From Burkholderia puraquae (lineage in GTDB: Bacteria > Pseudomonadota > Gammaproteobacteria > Burkholderiales > Burkholderiaceae), in contig NZ_NBYX01000004.1 in the NCBI RefSeq assembly GCF_002099195.1, forward strand, positions 366,631-430,630: a DNA stretch of 64,000 nt. Direction: 5' to 3'. The translations under genes were made by a program, and so were the position numbers. Below are positions 37,190-45,734 of the stretch, one piece after another (position 1 is the stretch's first letter; every line of letters starts with the position of its first letter). Below the pieces are notes generated by a model. The model saw nothing but the letters and a program-made list of their open reading frames with translations. It made no database searches and was not told the DNA's origin.

Positions 37190-38155
37190 CTAGCGCCCAG
37201 GCGCCGCGCCATCCAGCAACTGCCACCAGCCGCCGAGAAAACCGATGCCGGGCCCCGGCTTCCACAGCCCGCGCTGCGCAGCTTCCAGATGGATCAACGT
37301 CTGGTCCGCGCAGAACAGGGCCATCAGCGCATCGCGGCGGTCGTGCATCCAGTCCGGCGCGGCATCGGGACGCGTCGCTGCATAGGCTTGCAGGCCGGCG
37401 TCCCAGCGCTGCGCATCGAATACGAAGCGATCGTCCCTGCCCGCATCGCGCGACAGCGCGAACAGCGCAAAGGCCGCTTCGAGCCACTGCGCGCCCTGCC
37501 CGACATCGTCGAAATCGAGCACACCGTTCACCGCGTGCTCCACGTACAGCAGGTTGCCCGCGTGATAATCGCCGTGCAGCCAGTGCACCGCCCCCGTCAG
37601 CCAGCGCGCGGCAGCGTCGAGATGCGCGCCGATCCGCCCGATCATCGTCTCGTAATGGCCGCTCAAGTCGCCCGGCAACGACGGCGCGGCACGCGCCGCC
37701 ACGCGTGCGTGGCGCGCCGACAGCCACGCCAGCGGCGCCGATTCGGTCGCGGGGATCGCCGCCAGCGCAGCATGCAGATGCGCGAGCGCCCGCATCGCAT
37801 CGCTCGCGCCCGCCTCCGCGTCGTCCGGCAGCCCGGGGCTGCCGTCGATATGCTCGAACAGGTGCAGCCAGCTTCCATCGGGAAGCTGCACACCGGGCTG
37901 CGCATCCGCGGTCGGGCGCAGCCGCGGCAGCACGGGCAGCATCGGTGCCGTACGCGAGTAGCCGAGATGGCCGAGTATCGCCGCCTCGCGATGCACCTGC
38001 TCGACCGGCTTGCCGGACCACGACACGCGCAGCACCGCGCGCCCCGCATCGCACTCGACGAGATACGTTTTGTTAGTATGGCCCGACGCCAGCGCCTGCA
38101 AGCGCGCCGGCCCGATGTTCCAGTACCGGTGAAGCCACGGTTCCAGCGTTTTCAC
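37190..38155 (-). CDS. APH-like phosphotransferase (choline/homoserine kinase-type)
   Basis: 321 residues with the aminoglycoside-phosphotransferase fold: VLRVSW (ATP-lysine region is unusual, Arg in place), catalytic loop HGDYHAGN (194-201) and DFDD metal motif (214-217). I start it at GTG 38155, which has AGGAG five bases upstream; the ATG at 38182 would overlap the divergent methyltransferase. Substrate unknown: APH-like enzymes phosphorylate aminoglycosides, choline, homoserine or sugars. It is the last minus-strand gene of the 37-44 kb set but separated from the others by the plus-strand CmcI-like gene. Confidence 0.8.
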   Translation of the reverse strand: MKTLEPWLHRYWNIGPARLQALASGHTNKTYLVECDAGRAVLRVSWSGKPVEQVHREAAILGHLGYSRTAPMLPVLPRLRPTADAQPGVQLPDGSWLHLFEHIDGSPGLPDDAEAGASDAMRALAHLHAALAAIPATESAPLAWLSARHARVAARAAPSLPGDLSGHYETMIGRIGAHLDAAARWLTGAVHWLHGDYHAGNLLYVEHAVNGVLDFDDVGQGAQWLEAAFALFALSRDAGRDDRFVFDAQRWDAGLQAYAATRPDAAPDWMHDRRDALMALFCADQTLIHLEAAQRGLWKPGPGIGFLGGWWQLLDGAAPGR

Positions 38156-38180
38156 GTCACTCCTACTCGTTGCATTGATC

Positions 38181-38870
38181 ATGTCAGAGCGTCCGTCGGC
38201 CCGCATGCGGGACATCAACATCGAATGGCTGACGCGCGCTGCCGAATTCGGCCATCTGTTCCAGACGCGCTGGCTCGGCGAGCGCTTCTTCCACCTGCCC
38301 GGCGACATGCTCGCGCTCCAGGAACTGATCTGGCGCGAGCGTCCCGACTGCATCGTGCAGACCGGCATCGCGGCGGGCGGCGGCGTCGTATTCTCCGCGT
38401 CCATGCTGGAACTGGCGGGCGACAGCGGCCGCGTGGTTGCAATCGAGCCGCGCCTGCGCGACGAGGTCAGGCAGCGCCTGCAATCGCACCGGCTCGCGCA
38501 CCGCATGACGCTGATCGAAGGTGAATCGTGCGCGGCCGACACCGTTGCATCGGTACGCGCACGGATCGGTGAAGGCGCACGCGTGATGGCGATCCTCGAT
38601 CTCACACATACGCACGCGCACGTGCTGCGCGAACTCGAATGCTATGCGCCGCTCGTGACGCCCGGCAGCTACGCGATCGTGATGGACACCATCATGGAGT
38701 ACCTGCCCGCGTCGACGTTCGACGGCAAGCCTTACGGCAAAGGCAACAACCCGGCCACCGCCGCGCGTGAATTCCTCGCTCGCGACGACCGGTTCGAGGT
38801 CGACTACGACATCGAGGACCGCGTACTCATGACGCTGTCGCCAGGCGGTTTCCTGAAGCGAGTGCGCTGA
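38181..38870 (+). CDS. CmcI-like cephalosporin-hydroxylase-family methyltransferase
   Basis: 229 residues, homologous by eye to CmcI/rhamnosyl O-methyltransferase proteins: IVQTGIAAGGGVVFSASML (residues 58-76, SAM loop), VVAIEPRLRDE, ILDLTHTHAHVLREL (metal ligands Asp and His) and GSYAIVMDTIMEY. CmcI-fold proteins are SAM- and Mg-dependent O-methyltransferases of sugars or beta-lactams. ATG 38181 faces the divergent kinase start only 25 nt away, leaving little promoter room. Its 3' end overlaps the opposing glycosyltransferase gene by 44 nt. It is the only plus-strand gene in this cluster. Confidence 0.85.
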   Translation: MSERPSARMRDINIEWLTRAAEFGHLFQTRWLGERFFHLPGDMLALQELIWRERPDCIVQTGIAAGGGVVFSASMLELAGDSGRVVAIEPRLRDEVRQRLQSHRLAHRMTLIEGESCAADTVASVRARIGEGARVMAILDLTHTHAHVLRELECYAPLVTPGSYAIVMDTIMEYLPASTFDGKPYGKGNNPATAAREFLARDDRFEVDYDIEDRVLMTLSPGGFLKRVR

Positions 38871-40035
38871 TCAGGCGCGCTGCCTCGGCCGAACCGTCGC
38901 GCGCCGCATAGCTCGCACGAATCCGCGCCGCCTGCTCGCGCAACGGCCCGGGCCGCAGCAGGCGTTCGAGCGCATCGGCAATCTCCGCCACGCCGGCCCG
39001 CTGCAGATCCAGCACGCACCCCGCACCAGCCCGCTCGACGAAGTGCGCCGAATGGAACTGGTCGTTGCAGAACGGCGACAGCAGCATCGGCACGCCGCAT
39101 GCAAGCGACTCCATCACCGAATTCGCGCCGCCATGGCTGACGAACGCGTGTGTGCGCCGCAACAGCGCCAGTTGCGGCACGTAGCGCACCGCGACCACGC
39201 GCTCGTCGTCGGCCGGCAGCTCATCCGAATCGACCAGTTCGCCCACCGACAGCACCAGTTGCGCCGACGTCGCGCGCGCCGCGTCGATGACCTTCGCAAA
39301 CACATCGGGATGGTAGTAAAGCTGGCTGCCGAGCGACATGTAGACGAGCGGGCGATCCGCGTCGAGGCGCTCCCACGGAAACGGCGTCTCGTCGCCACGC
39401 GGGCCGGACGGCAGCGCCGGGCCGACCAGTTCGACGCCCGGCGGCGGCGCGCCGACCAGCGCGTCGGTCGTGAACGCGAGCGTCAGGTGCGGCGACAGGA
39501 TGTCGCAACCGCGAAAACGCGCGTCGAGCCCGTAGCGCGCGAACAGGCGCGTGCGTTCCGGCTCGAGCCAGCGCACCGTGCGCAGCAATTCGGAGTCGAG
39601 ATCGCCCGGCAGCACCGGATTCAGCGAATTCGACATCGCGACCCACGGCAGCCCTTCCAGCTCCGCGGCAATCGCCGCCGCATAGAGCAGCGGATCGATC
39701 ACGACCACGTCGGGCCGCCAGTCGCGCAGCACCGCGCGGATGCCGTCCACCTGCGCAGGCGCGAGATCGATCAGCAGCGTGCGGATCCAGTGCCGAAGCC
39801 AGTCCGCGTCGCGAATGTTCGCGGCGAAGCTCGCGCCGCGCGACAGGTCGTGGCGCTCGGGCGTCTCGCGCGGCCCGACGAATGTGAAGCCGCCGGCGCC
39901 GTCGAGCTGTGCGCTGATGTCGGCCGGCGCATAGAACGCGACGTCGCAGCCGGCGGCGCGCAGATGCTGGGCCGGCCCGATACACGGATTGACGTGCCCT
40001 TTCTCGGGCACCACGCAAAACAGGATGCGTTTCAT
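38827..40035 (-). CDS. GT1-type (MGT/YjiC-like) glycosyltransferase
   Basis: 402 residues of the GT-B fold. N-terminal acceptor domain begins MKRILFCVVPEKGHVNPCIG with the conserved His14 as base; C-terminal donor-binding segment VYMSLGS (232-237) and FVSHGGANSVMESLACGVPM (298-317) with DQ at 325-326 resemble macrolide and flavonoid glycosyltransferases. It transfers a nucleotide-activated sugar to a small molecule. ATG 40035 chosen for the canonical N-terminus. It is 7 nt after the asparagine-synthetase-like gene and ends 44 nt inside the opposing methyltransferase gene. Acceptor and sugar are unknown. Confidence 0.88.
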   Translation of the reverse strand: MKRILFCVVPEKGHVNPCIGPAQHLRAAGCDVAFYAPADISAQLDGAGGFTFVGPRETPERHDLSRGASFAANIRDADWLRHWIRTLLIDLAPAQVDGIRAVLRDWRPDVVVIDPLLYAAAIAAELEGLPWVAMSNSLNPVLPGDLDSELLRTVRWLEPERTRLFARYGLDARFRGCDILSPHLTLAFTTDALVGAPPPGVELVGPALPSGPRGDETPFPWERLDADRPLVYMSLGSQLYYHPDVFAKVIDAARATSAQLVLSVGELVDSDELPADDERVVAVRYVPQLALLRRTHAFVSHGGANSVMESLACGVPMLLSPFCNDQFHSAHFVERAGAGCVLDLQRAGVAEIADALERLLRPGPLREQAARIRASYAARDGSAEAARLISALASGNRLATAS

Positions 40036-40042
40036 GAGCGAC

Positions 40043-41104
40043 TCAGGTTGGGCGATGCGCGGCATCGAGGTGGTCGAAATGGTCGAGGATCAGCGACAGC
40101 GTCGTCCACAGCACGCGTTCGTGATCGGTCTGCAGCGTGGGGGCGGCCAGACCGAGCTTGTCGGCCAGCGCGTGCGTGCGGTCCAGATCGAGCAGCGCCG
40201 CGAGGTCCATCGCCGGGGCGAGCCTCCCGCGCTTGGGGCCGTGCACGAGGCGGTCAGGCAGGCTCAGGCGTGCACCGAGATCGCGCAGGCATTGCTTGTC
40301 CGGATCGGGCGCGATGCTCGTCAGATGCGCGACGACGGCATCGTCGACGAACGGCGGATGCAGGTCGACCGATGCCGCATCGAACAACGCATGGCACAGC
40401 GGCAGATAGTTGGCCGACTGGTCGCGGCGCAGCACCTGGTCCGCCCCATCGCCGGTGATGGCCACCTCGACGCCGTCCGCGGCCATCGCCTCGGCCAGCA
40501 GCAGCTTCGCAACCGGATGCAGGTTGAACATCGGCTCCTCGACCGCCTGGGTCGTTCTCGGCAGCGCCGCGACGAAATCGGCCTCGTTCGCGCGCACGAT
40601 CTTCACGTTCGCCTGCATCTGCCCGGCCAGTTCGAGTGCGGCATCGCGCTCGCAATAGTCCGGCATGTCGGTCACGAGGATGTAGGACGTCACGTGCCGC
40701 TGCGCGCCGAGTTCGCGCAGCAACGCGAGCAGCAGCGCCGAATCGAGCCCGCCGCTCAGCGCCAGCGCAACGCGCCTGCCGCTGTCGAGTGCACGTTGCA
40801 GCGACGCGCGCAGCACGGTTTCCAGATCGGCGTGCTGCGGCCGCTCGGGAGCCGGCTGCACCGCCAGCCCTTGCGGCGAACGGATCAGCGCATGGCCGGG
40901 CGGCACCGCGAGCACGTCGCGCAGCACGGTGCGGCCGACCAGCCGCTCGCCGCTCAGGTAGCCCGCGATGGCCGCCGCGTCCGGCCCGCCGGCCGGTTGC
41001 CCCGATGCGTGCAGGACGGCCCGGATGCCGGACGCCGTCGTGCCGCTGCGCGGATGGTAGTGGAGCCGGTCGAAGCCGAACAGGTCGCGCGTGCCGACGA
41101 TCAT
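40043..41104 (-). CDS. Asparagine-synthetase-like enzyme lacking the glutaminase domain
   Basis: 353 residues. Residues 1-75 match only the tail of the AsnB amidotransferase domain (GTRDLFGFDRLHYH resembles SRDRLGIKPLYY), so the N-terminal Cys nucleophile half is missing. The synthetase domain is intact: PP-loop LALSGGLDSALLLALL (SGGLDS 117-122), ITGDGADQVLRRD and a late KRGRLAPAMDL. Such truncated relatives, like beta-lactam synthetase and lasso-peptide cyclase, adenylate a carboxylate and form an amide with an amine other than glutamine-derived ammonia. ATG 41104 overlaps the radical SAM stop by 4 nt. Substrates unknown. Confidence 0.85.
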   Translation of the reverse strand: MIVGTRDLFGFDRLHYHPRSGTTASGIRAVLHASGQPAGGPDAAAIAGYLSGERLVGRTVLRDVLAVPPGHALIRSPQGLAVQPAPERPQHADLETVLRASLQRALDSGRRVALALSGGLDSALLLALLRELGAQRHVTSYILVTDMPDYCERDAALELAGQMQANVKIVRANEADFVAALPRTTQAVEEPMFNLHPVAKLLLAEAMAADGVEVAITGDGADQVLRRDQSANYLPLCHALFDAASVDLHPPFVDDAVVAHLTSIAPDPDKQCLRDLGARLSLPDRLVHGPKRGRLAPAMDLAALLDLDRTHALADKLGLAAPTLQTDHERVLWTTLSLILDHFDHLDAAHRPT

Positions 41105-41979
41105 GGATAACGAGCCTTCAAGGAGTCCACTTCAATGCGTTTGAGGATGCGATGCGGCGCCACCGGCGCGCTGCCACCCTGGCAATGCAGGCACGCTTCG
41201 AGCGGCGCCTCGCGTTGCAGATACGCGAGCATCGCGTCGAGCATGCCAGCGTCGTCGCACAGCGGCAGGCCGTCGGATTGAAAATCCTTCTCGCCCTTGT
41301 AGAGCGTATGAAAATGCGCCGGACGCGTGCACGTGTAGAACATGCCGTCGCGAATCATATGGCAGCGCTCGCGGATCCAGCAATCCTGATAGAGGCGCTG
41401 CGCTTCGTCGCGATCGGTGCCGGGCTGCGCGCGGTTCATCGTCGTGAACACGTCCTGCACCTTCCAGTTCAGGCGCACGTCGAAGCGCGCGGCCTGGTGC
41501 TCGACATGCGCGACCAGGTCGGGCGACAACGACGGCTTCGGATAGCGCGAGATCGTCAGCGCATCCACGGCCTGCCAGAACGCGTCCGTCATCTCGCCGA
41601 GCTTCAGGCCGTTCGTCGTGACGGAGATCACGGGCGCGATGCCCGTGGCGCGCACGCGCTGGACGAGTTCGACGAGCGCCGGATGCAGCAGCGGTTCGCC
41701 GCCGACCAGCTTGAACATGCGCGGGCGCAACACCTTCGCGGCGCTACGCAGATCGGCCTCGAGCGATTCGGGGCTCGCGTACCACTCGGGCAGCAGCGGC
41801 GACAGCGAGCAGCATTCCGCGCAGGTCAGGTTGCAGTGATCGACGATATGCGCTTCGAGCGAGCGCGTCAGCACGCGCCCGTCTTCGACGCGGTAATCGC
41901 GATCCAGCGGCGGCGGAAACACATGCTGCCGCTCGGCCGGCGGCGTCGGATTCGAAATCCGGTTCAGATTCGCATTCAC
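41101..41979 (-). CDS. Radical SAM enzyme with extra C-terminal cysteines
   Basis: 292 residues starting at GTG 41979 (AGGA seven bases upstream, 1 nt after the kinase stop). The radical SAM cluster motif is CNLTCAEC (Cys49, 53, 56), with GGEP at 93-96. A C-terminal half with Cys200, 206, 217, 241, 263 and 266 (ending CLHC) is compatible with a SPASM/twitch domain holding one auxiliary iron-sulfur cluster, as in BtrN or RiPP-maturing enzymes. It would generate a substrate radical for oxidation, epimerisation or coupling. The product of the cluster is unknown. The N-terminal about 30 residues are Pro-rich. Confidence 0.87.
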   Translation of the reverse strand: MNANLNRISNPTPPAERQHVFPPPLDRDYRVEDGRVLTRSLEAHIVDHCNLTCAECCSLSPLLPEWYASPESLEADLRSAAKVLRPRMFKLVGGEPLLHPALVELVQRVRATGIAPVISVTTNGLKLGEMTDAFWQAVDALTISRYPKPSLSPDLVAHVEHQAARFDVRLNWKVQDVFTTMNRAQPGTDRDEAQRLYQDCWIRERCHMIRDGMFYTCTRPAHFHTLYKGEKDFQSDGLPLCDDAGMLDAMLAYLQREAPLEACLHCQGGSAPVAPHRILKRIEVDSLKARYP

Positions 41980-41980
41980 T

Positions 41981-42973
41981 TCAGCGTCCTGCTTCCATGC
42001 ATCGGGAAAAGAAATCGACCAGACGGTCGCGCGCATCCACCATCGCGGACGCCATCGTCACCGCGCCATTCAGATGCGATGCAAAGCGCGACGGATCGTC
42101 GAGCCAGCCTTGCACGACCCAGAGCTTGAGCGCGTGCTGCACACACGCGGCATCGACCGCCCATGCGATGCGCGCGGGATCCAGCGGCCGGGCCCGCCGA
42201 TACGCCAGCACAAACGCTTCCGCCAGGTGCGGCGCCTCAAGCGGCAGATGGTTCAGGCAACGGACCAGTTCGTATTCGCGCGGCGCGCCGATCGACGCTT
42301 CCCAGTCGAGAATCAGCGGCGGCAGCGTACCCGTGAACAGATAGTTGAACTGGTTGTAGTCGTTGTGGATCGGATGCTGCGGATCGTCGGCGGGAAACGC
42401 GTCGATGCTGCCCGGATAGTAGCGGTCGAGCAGGCGCAGCGCGAGATCGACGTAGCGGCGCAGGTTGTCGGCGGCGGCGTTCGAGCGGGCGCGATCCAGT
42501 GCGTCGAGCAGGCTGCGGCGCACCCCATCCGCGTCGATCGCGGTCAGTCGTGCGCGGATCGTGTCGAGCTGCGGCAGACGAAGCTGTTCGAGGCTCGTGT
42601 GTAACGCGCCCAGACTCGTGCCGAGCGCGCCCCATTCGACCGGCGAAAACGTATCGTAGGTTCTGAATTGCCCGGATTCCCAGCGCGTCAGCATCGCATG
42701 CGAGTTTGCCCCCGTCCACAGCGGTGCGCCGGCCGTCGTGCGTTTCAGCGCCTGCACATGGAAACGTGAATCGCCGTGCGTCTCGAAGTGCGCGAGCACG
42801 GCAGCTTCCTTGGCCGCACGCGCGTGATGCCCCGGCGCGTAGAGCTTGACCGCTACGCCGCCTTCATCGGTCGGCAAATGCCACACGCGTTCGCCGACCT
42901 GGCGAGGCTGCCCGCTACGACCGAGCGCGTAGGCTTTCAGGATTTCGTCGAAGGTTGCGGCGAGCGAGTCCAT
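41981..42973 (-). CDS. APH-like phosphotransferase
   Basis: 330 residues with a kinase-like fold: candidate ATP lysine in VAVKLYAPG (Lys43), catalytic loop HNDYNQFNYLF (203-213) and metal motif LILDWEA (Asp223). This is the layout of APH/choline kinase family members, here with Asn after the loop His as in some sugar kinases. The ATG at 42973 directly follows the FkbM gene stop (TGA-ATG), and its stop is 1 nt before the radical SAM start. It would phosphorylate a hydroxyl in an intermediate (inference). Distinct in sequence from the second APH-like protein at 37-38 kb. Confidence 0.82.
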   Translation of the reverse strand: MDSLAATFDEILKAYALGRSGQPRQVGERVWHLPTDEGGVAVKLYAPGHHARAAKEAAVLAHFETHGDSRFHVQALKRTTAGAPLWTGANSHAMLTRWESGQFRTYDTFSPVEWGALGTSLGALHTSLEQLRLPQLDTIRARLTAIDADGVRRSLLDALDRARSNAAADNLRRYVDLALRLLDRYYPGSIDAFPADDPQHPIHNDYNQFNYLFTGTLPPLILDWEASIGAPREYELVRCLNHLPLEAPHLAEAFVLAYRRARPLDPARIAWAVDAACVQHALKLWVVQGWLDDPSRFASHLNGAVTMASAMVDARDRLVDFFSRCMEAGR

Positions 42974-43723
42974 TCAGATGTGCTCGGCCGGCCCGTATCG
43001 ATACGGATGACCGCTCAGGAACGTGTTGTGTCCGACGTAGCGCACCTTGTACATCGCCGGGCGGAACAGCACCGAAGGATCGTTGTTTGCGATCCCGAGC
43101 AGCGGATACAGGTCCTGCCGCACGAAGAATGCGTTGTTGCCCATGTCGTCGCAGCAGACGAGTTCATAGCCCTTCTGCCTGCCGAGATGGACGAGCGATT
43201 CGAGGCTTGCGCCGTAATACGTCGAGCCGTCCCATTCGTGGTCCGCGTTGAAGCACATGACCCAACGCTCGGGTGGCGTGTAGTACGGGTTGTATTCGAT
43301 CACCACGATACGCGGCTGAAACGCTTGCAGGCCGCGCCACACCCAGTAGTCGTTGCCGTCGATGTCGATCGACAGCAGGTCGAAGCCGGTCGGCGTGTTC
43401 GCATCGGCGAGCAACGTGTCGATCGTGTCGGGCTGAACACGGTCATGGTGCAAGCGGACGCGGTCCGCGCCCGCGTAGTGGGCGGCCAGCTTGCCGAAGC
43501 GGTACGCGCTGCCTTCCACCAGCACGCCGGACCATTCCTCTTCACGCAGCAGCCGCGCGGTGTTGCTGTTGCGCAGGCCGTCGCTTGCGCCGATATCGAC
43601 GCAGAAGCGGTTGGTCGGCGCGATCCGTTCCATCAGGCGCGACAGGATGCTCTCCTCGGTGCCCTGCGCGTACAGGCTTGGCGCAAGGCGGGACAGGTCG
43701 AGCGGGAGAGGATGGTCCTGCAT
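42974..43723 (-). CDS. FkbM-family SAM methyltransferase
   Basis: 249 residues with SAM motif FCVDIGASDGLRNSNTARLL (DIGASDG 43-49), a second acidic motif FDLLSIDIDGNDYWVWRGL and VIEYNPYY. This is the FkbM type, which O-methylates sugars or macrolides. It is the first gene of the overlapping minus-strand set FkbM-kinase-radical SAM-synthetase-glycosyltransferase, so its upstream 130 bases should hold the promoter. No Fur box, sigma-54 site or regulator gene is seen there. Confidence 0.85.
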   Translation of the reverse strand: MQDHPLPLDLSRLAPSLYAQGTEESILSRLMERIAPTNRFCVDIGASDGLRNSNTARLLREEEWSGVLVEGSAYRFGKLAAHYAGADRVRLHHDRVQPDTIDTLLADANTPTGFDLLSIDIDGNDYWVWRGLQAFQPRIVVIEYNPYYTPPERWVMCFNADHEWDGSTYYGASLESLVHLGRQKGYELVCCDDMGNNAFFVRQDLYPLLGIANNDPSVLFRPAMYKVRYVGHNTFLSGHPYRYGPAEHI

Positions 43724-43853
43724 CGAGGGGGCGGCTCCGGGTCGGAATCAAGGTAGGTATTTGGAGCGTAATTTACCCGAAGTCGACCGAGGGAAGGAAA
43801 CGGGAATAACGGGAATGCGCGACACTGCCGGGCTTCGCTGCGAAGCGGAAATG

Positions 43854-43888
43854 AAAAAGCCCGCATCGACAATACTGTCGATGCGGGC
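43854..43888 (-). terminator. rho-independent terminator of the ABC-F gene
   Basis: A perfect 12-base stem GCCCGCATCGAC / GTCGATGCGGGC around a 6-base loop, with five A on the plus-strand left side giving a U-tract for minus-strand RNA. It lies 85 bases past the ABC-F stop. Confidence 0.85.
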
Positions 43889-43972
43889 CTGATGCGCTTC
43901 TGGCGGCTTCGCGCTATGCGCTCCGGATTCGTACTGCCTGAGCGCGACGCATGACCGGAAGCGTCAGGACAC

Positions 43973-45565
43973 TTACTCCTGCCCCTGACTCGTCAGGAAT
44001 TCCTCGTAATTGCCGCCGAAGTCGAACAACGTGCCATCCGTGCGCACTTCGATGATCCGGTTTGCCAGCCCGCTCACGAATTCGCGGTCGTGCGATACAA
44101 AGATCAGCGTGCCTTCGAACTGCTCGAGCGCGATCTGCAGCGACTCGATCGATTCCATGTCCATGTGGTTGGTCGGCTCGTCCATCAGCAGCACGTTGTG
44201 GCGGCCGAGCATCAGCTTGCCCCAGATCATGCGGCCCTTCTCGCCGCCCGACAGCACCTTCACCGACTTCCTGATGTCATCCGACGTGAACAGCAGGCGG
44301 CCCAGCGTGCCGCGCACCATCGTTTCGTCGTCGCCGTCCTTGCGGTACTGGTCGATCCAGTCCATCAGCGTGATGTCGTTCGGGAACTCCTCGTACGTGT
44401 CCTGCGGCATGTAGCCGACATTCGCGTTCTCGGACCACTTCACCGTGCCGTGCTCGAGCGCGAGCGCGCCGAGCAGCGAACGCAGCAGCGTCGTCTTGCC
44501 CGCGCCGTTCTCGCCGATGATCGCGATCCGCTCGCCCGGCTGCACCGACAGGTTGAAGTTCTGGAAGATCGTGCGCTCGTACTTCTTCGTGATGTCTTCA
44601 GCCACCACCGCGACGTTGTGCAGCTTCTTCTCGAACTCGAAACGGATGAACGGGTTCTGGCGCGACGACGGCTTGAATTCCTCGATCTTGATCTTGTCGA
44701 TCTGCTTCGCGCGGCTCGTCGCCTGGCGGGCCTTCGACTTGTTCGCCGAGAAGCGGCGCACGAAGTCCTGCAGTTCGGCGACGCGCTCCTTCGCCCGCGT
44801 GTTCGCCGCGGCCTGGCGCTCGCGCGCCTGTGCCGATGCGAGCATGTAGTCGTCGTAGTTGCCCGGCCAGACCTTCAGCGTGCCGAAGTCCATGTCGGCC
44901 ATGTGCGTGCACACCGAGTTCAGGAAGTGACGATCGTGCGAGATGATGATCATCGTCGAGTTGTACTCGTTGAGCGTTTGCTCGAGCCAACGAATCGAGT
45001 TGATGTCGAGGTTGTTGGTCGGTTCGTCGAGCAGCAGCACGTCCGGCTTCGAGAACAGCGCTTGCGCGAGCAGCACGCGCAGCTTCCAGCCCGGCGCGAC
45101 GTCGCTCATCGTACCGTTGTGGAACTTCTCCTCGATGCCGATGCCGAGCAGCAGCGCGCCCGCGCGCGCCTCGGCGTCGTAACCGCCGTATTCGGCGAAC
45201 TTGCCTTCGAGCTCGGCGGCGTGCATGTAGTCGTCGTCGGTGGCTTCCGGGTTCGCGTAGATCGCGTCACGCTCGGTCATCGCGGCCCACATCTCGGTGT
45301 GGCCCATCATCACGACGTCGAGCACGCGCACGTCTTCGTACGCGAACTGGTCCTGGCGCAGCTTGCCGAGACGGACGTTCGGCTCCAGCGCGACGTTGCC
45401 GGCGCTCGGCTCGAGATCGCCGCCGAGGATCTTCATGAACGTCGACTTCCCGCAGCCGTTCGCGCCGATCAGACCATAGCGGTTGCCCTCGCCGAATTTG
45501 ACCGAGATATTCTCGAACAAGGGCTTCGGCCCGAATTGCATCGTGATGTTGGCAGTAGAAAGCAC
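43973..45565 (-). CDS. ybiT: ABC-F ribosome-associated ATPase (YbiT-like)
   Basis: 530 residues with two ABC cassettes and no membrane part. Walker A motifs GANGCGKST and GENGAGKTT, signature motifs and Walker [12 protein letters not shown] and [11 protein letters not shown], and a basic interdomain linker (about 245-305, [19 protein letters not shown]) that contacts the ribosome. The sequence is close to E. coli YbiT (530 aa), an ABC-F translation factor. Alone, followed by its own terminator. Confidence 0.93.
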   Translation of the reverse strand: MLSTANITMQFGPKPLFENISVKFGEGNRYGLIGANGCGKSTFMKILGGDLEPSAGNVALEPNVRLGKLRQDQFAYEDVRVLDVVMMGHTEMWAAMTERDAIYANPEATDDDYMHAAELEGKFAEYGGYDAEARAGALLLGIGIEEKFHNGTMSDVAPGWKLRVLLAQALFSKPDVLLLDEPTNNLDINSIRWLEQTLNEYNSTMIIISHDRHFLNSVCTHMADMDFGTLKVWPGNYDDYMLASAQARERQAAANTRAKERVAELQDFVRRFSANKSKARQATSRAKQIDKIKIEEFKPSSRQNPFIRFEFEKKLHNVAVVAEDITKKYERTIFQNFNLSVQPGERIAIIGENGAGKTTLLRSLLGALALEHGTVKWSENANVGYMPQDTYEEFPNDITLMDWIDQYRKDGDDETMVRGTLGRLLFTSDDIRKSVKVLSGGEKGRMIWGKLMLGRHNVLLMDEPTNHMDMESIESLQIALEQFEGTLIFVSHDREFVSGLANRIIEVRTDGTLFDFGGNYEEFLTSQGQE

Positions 45566-45734
45566 GGCAGGTCCCGTAAGAGAGAAATCGACGGAAAACC
45601 GTGTATTTTAGCAGGTGTCGGAGAAACTGCCGACCGCACCGCCCCGGCGGCGTATTCCCGGCCCTCCGTCCCGCCGCCCGGCGGCCCGTCAACACGACGG
45701 CACGCGCTCCACCGCCGTCTCACCGGAATCCCGC

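Noticed and set aside
43724..43853. Search for a RiPP precursor peptide upstream of the radical SAM cluster
   Set aside because: Frames here (about 80 codons, minus strand) are Arg/Pro-rich without a leader-core pattern, and no Cys/Ser/Thr-rich short peptide with a ribosome site was found.
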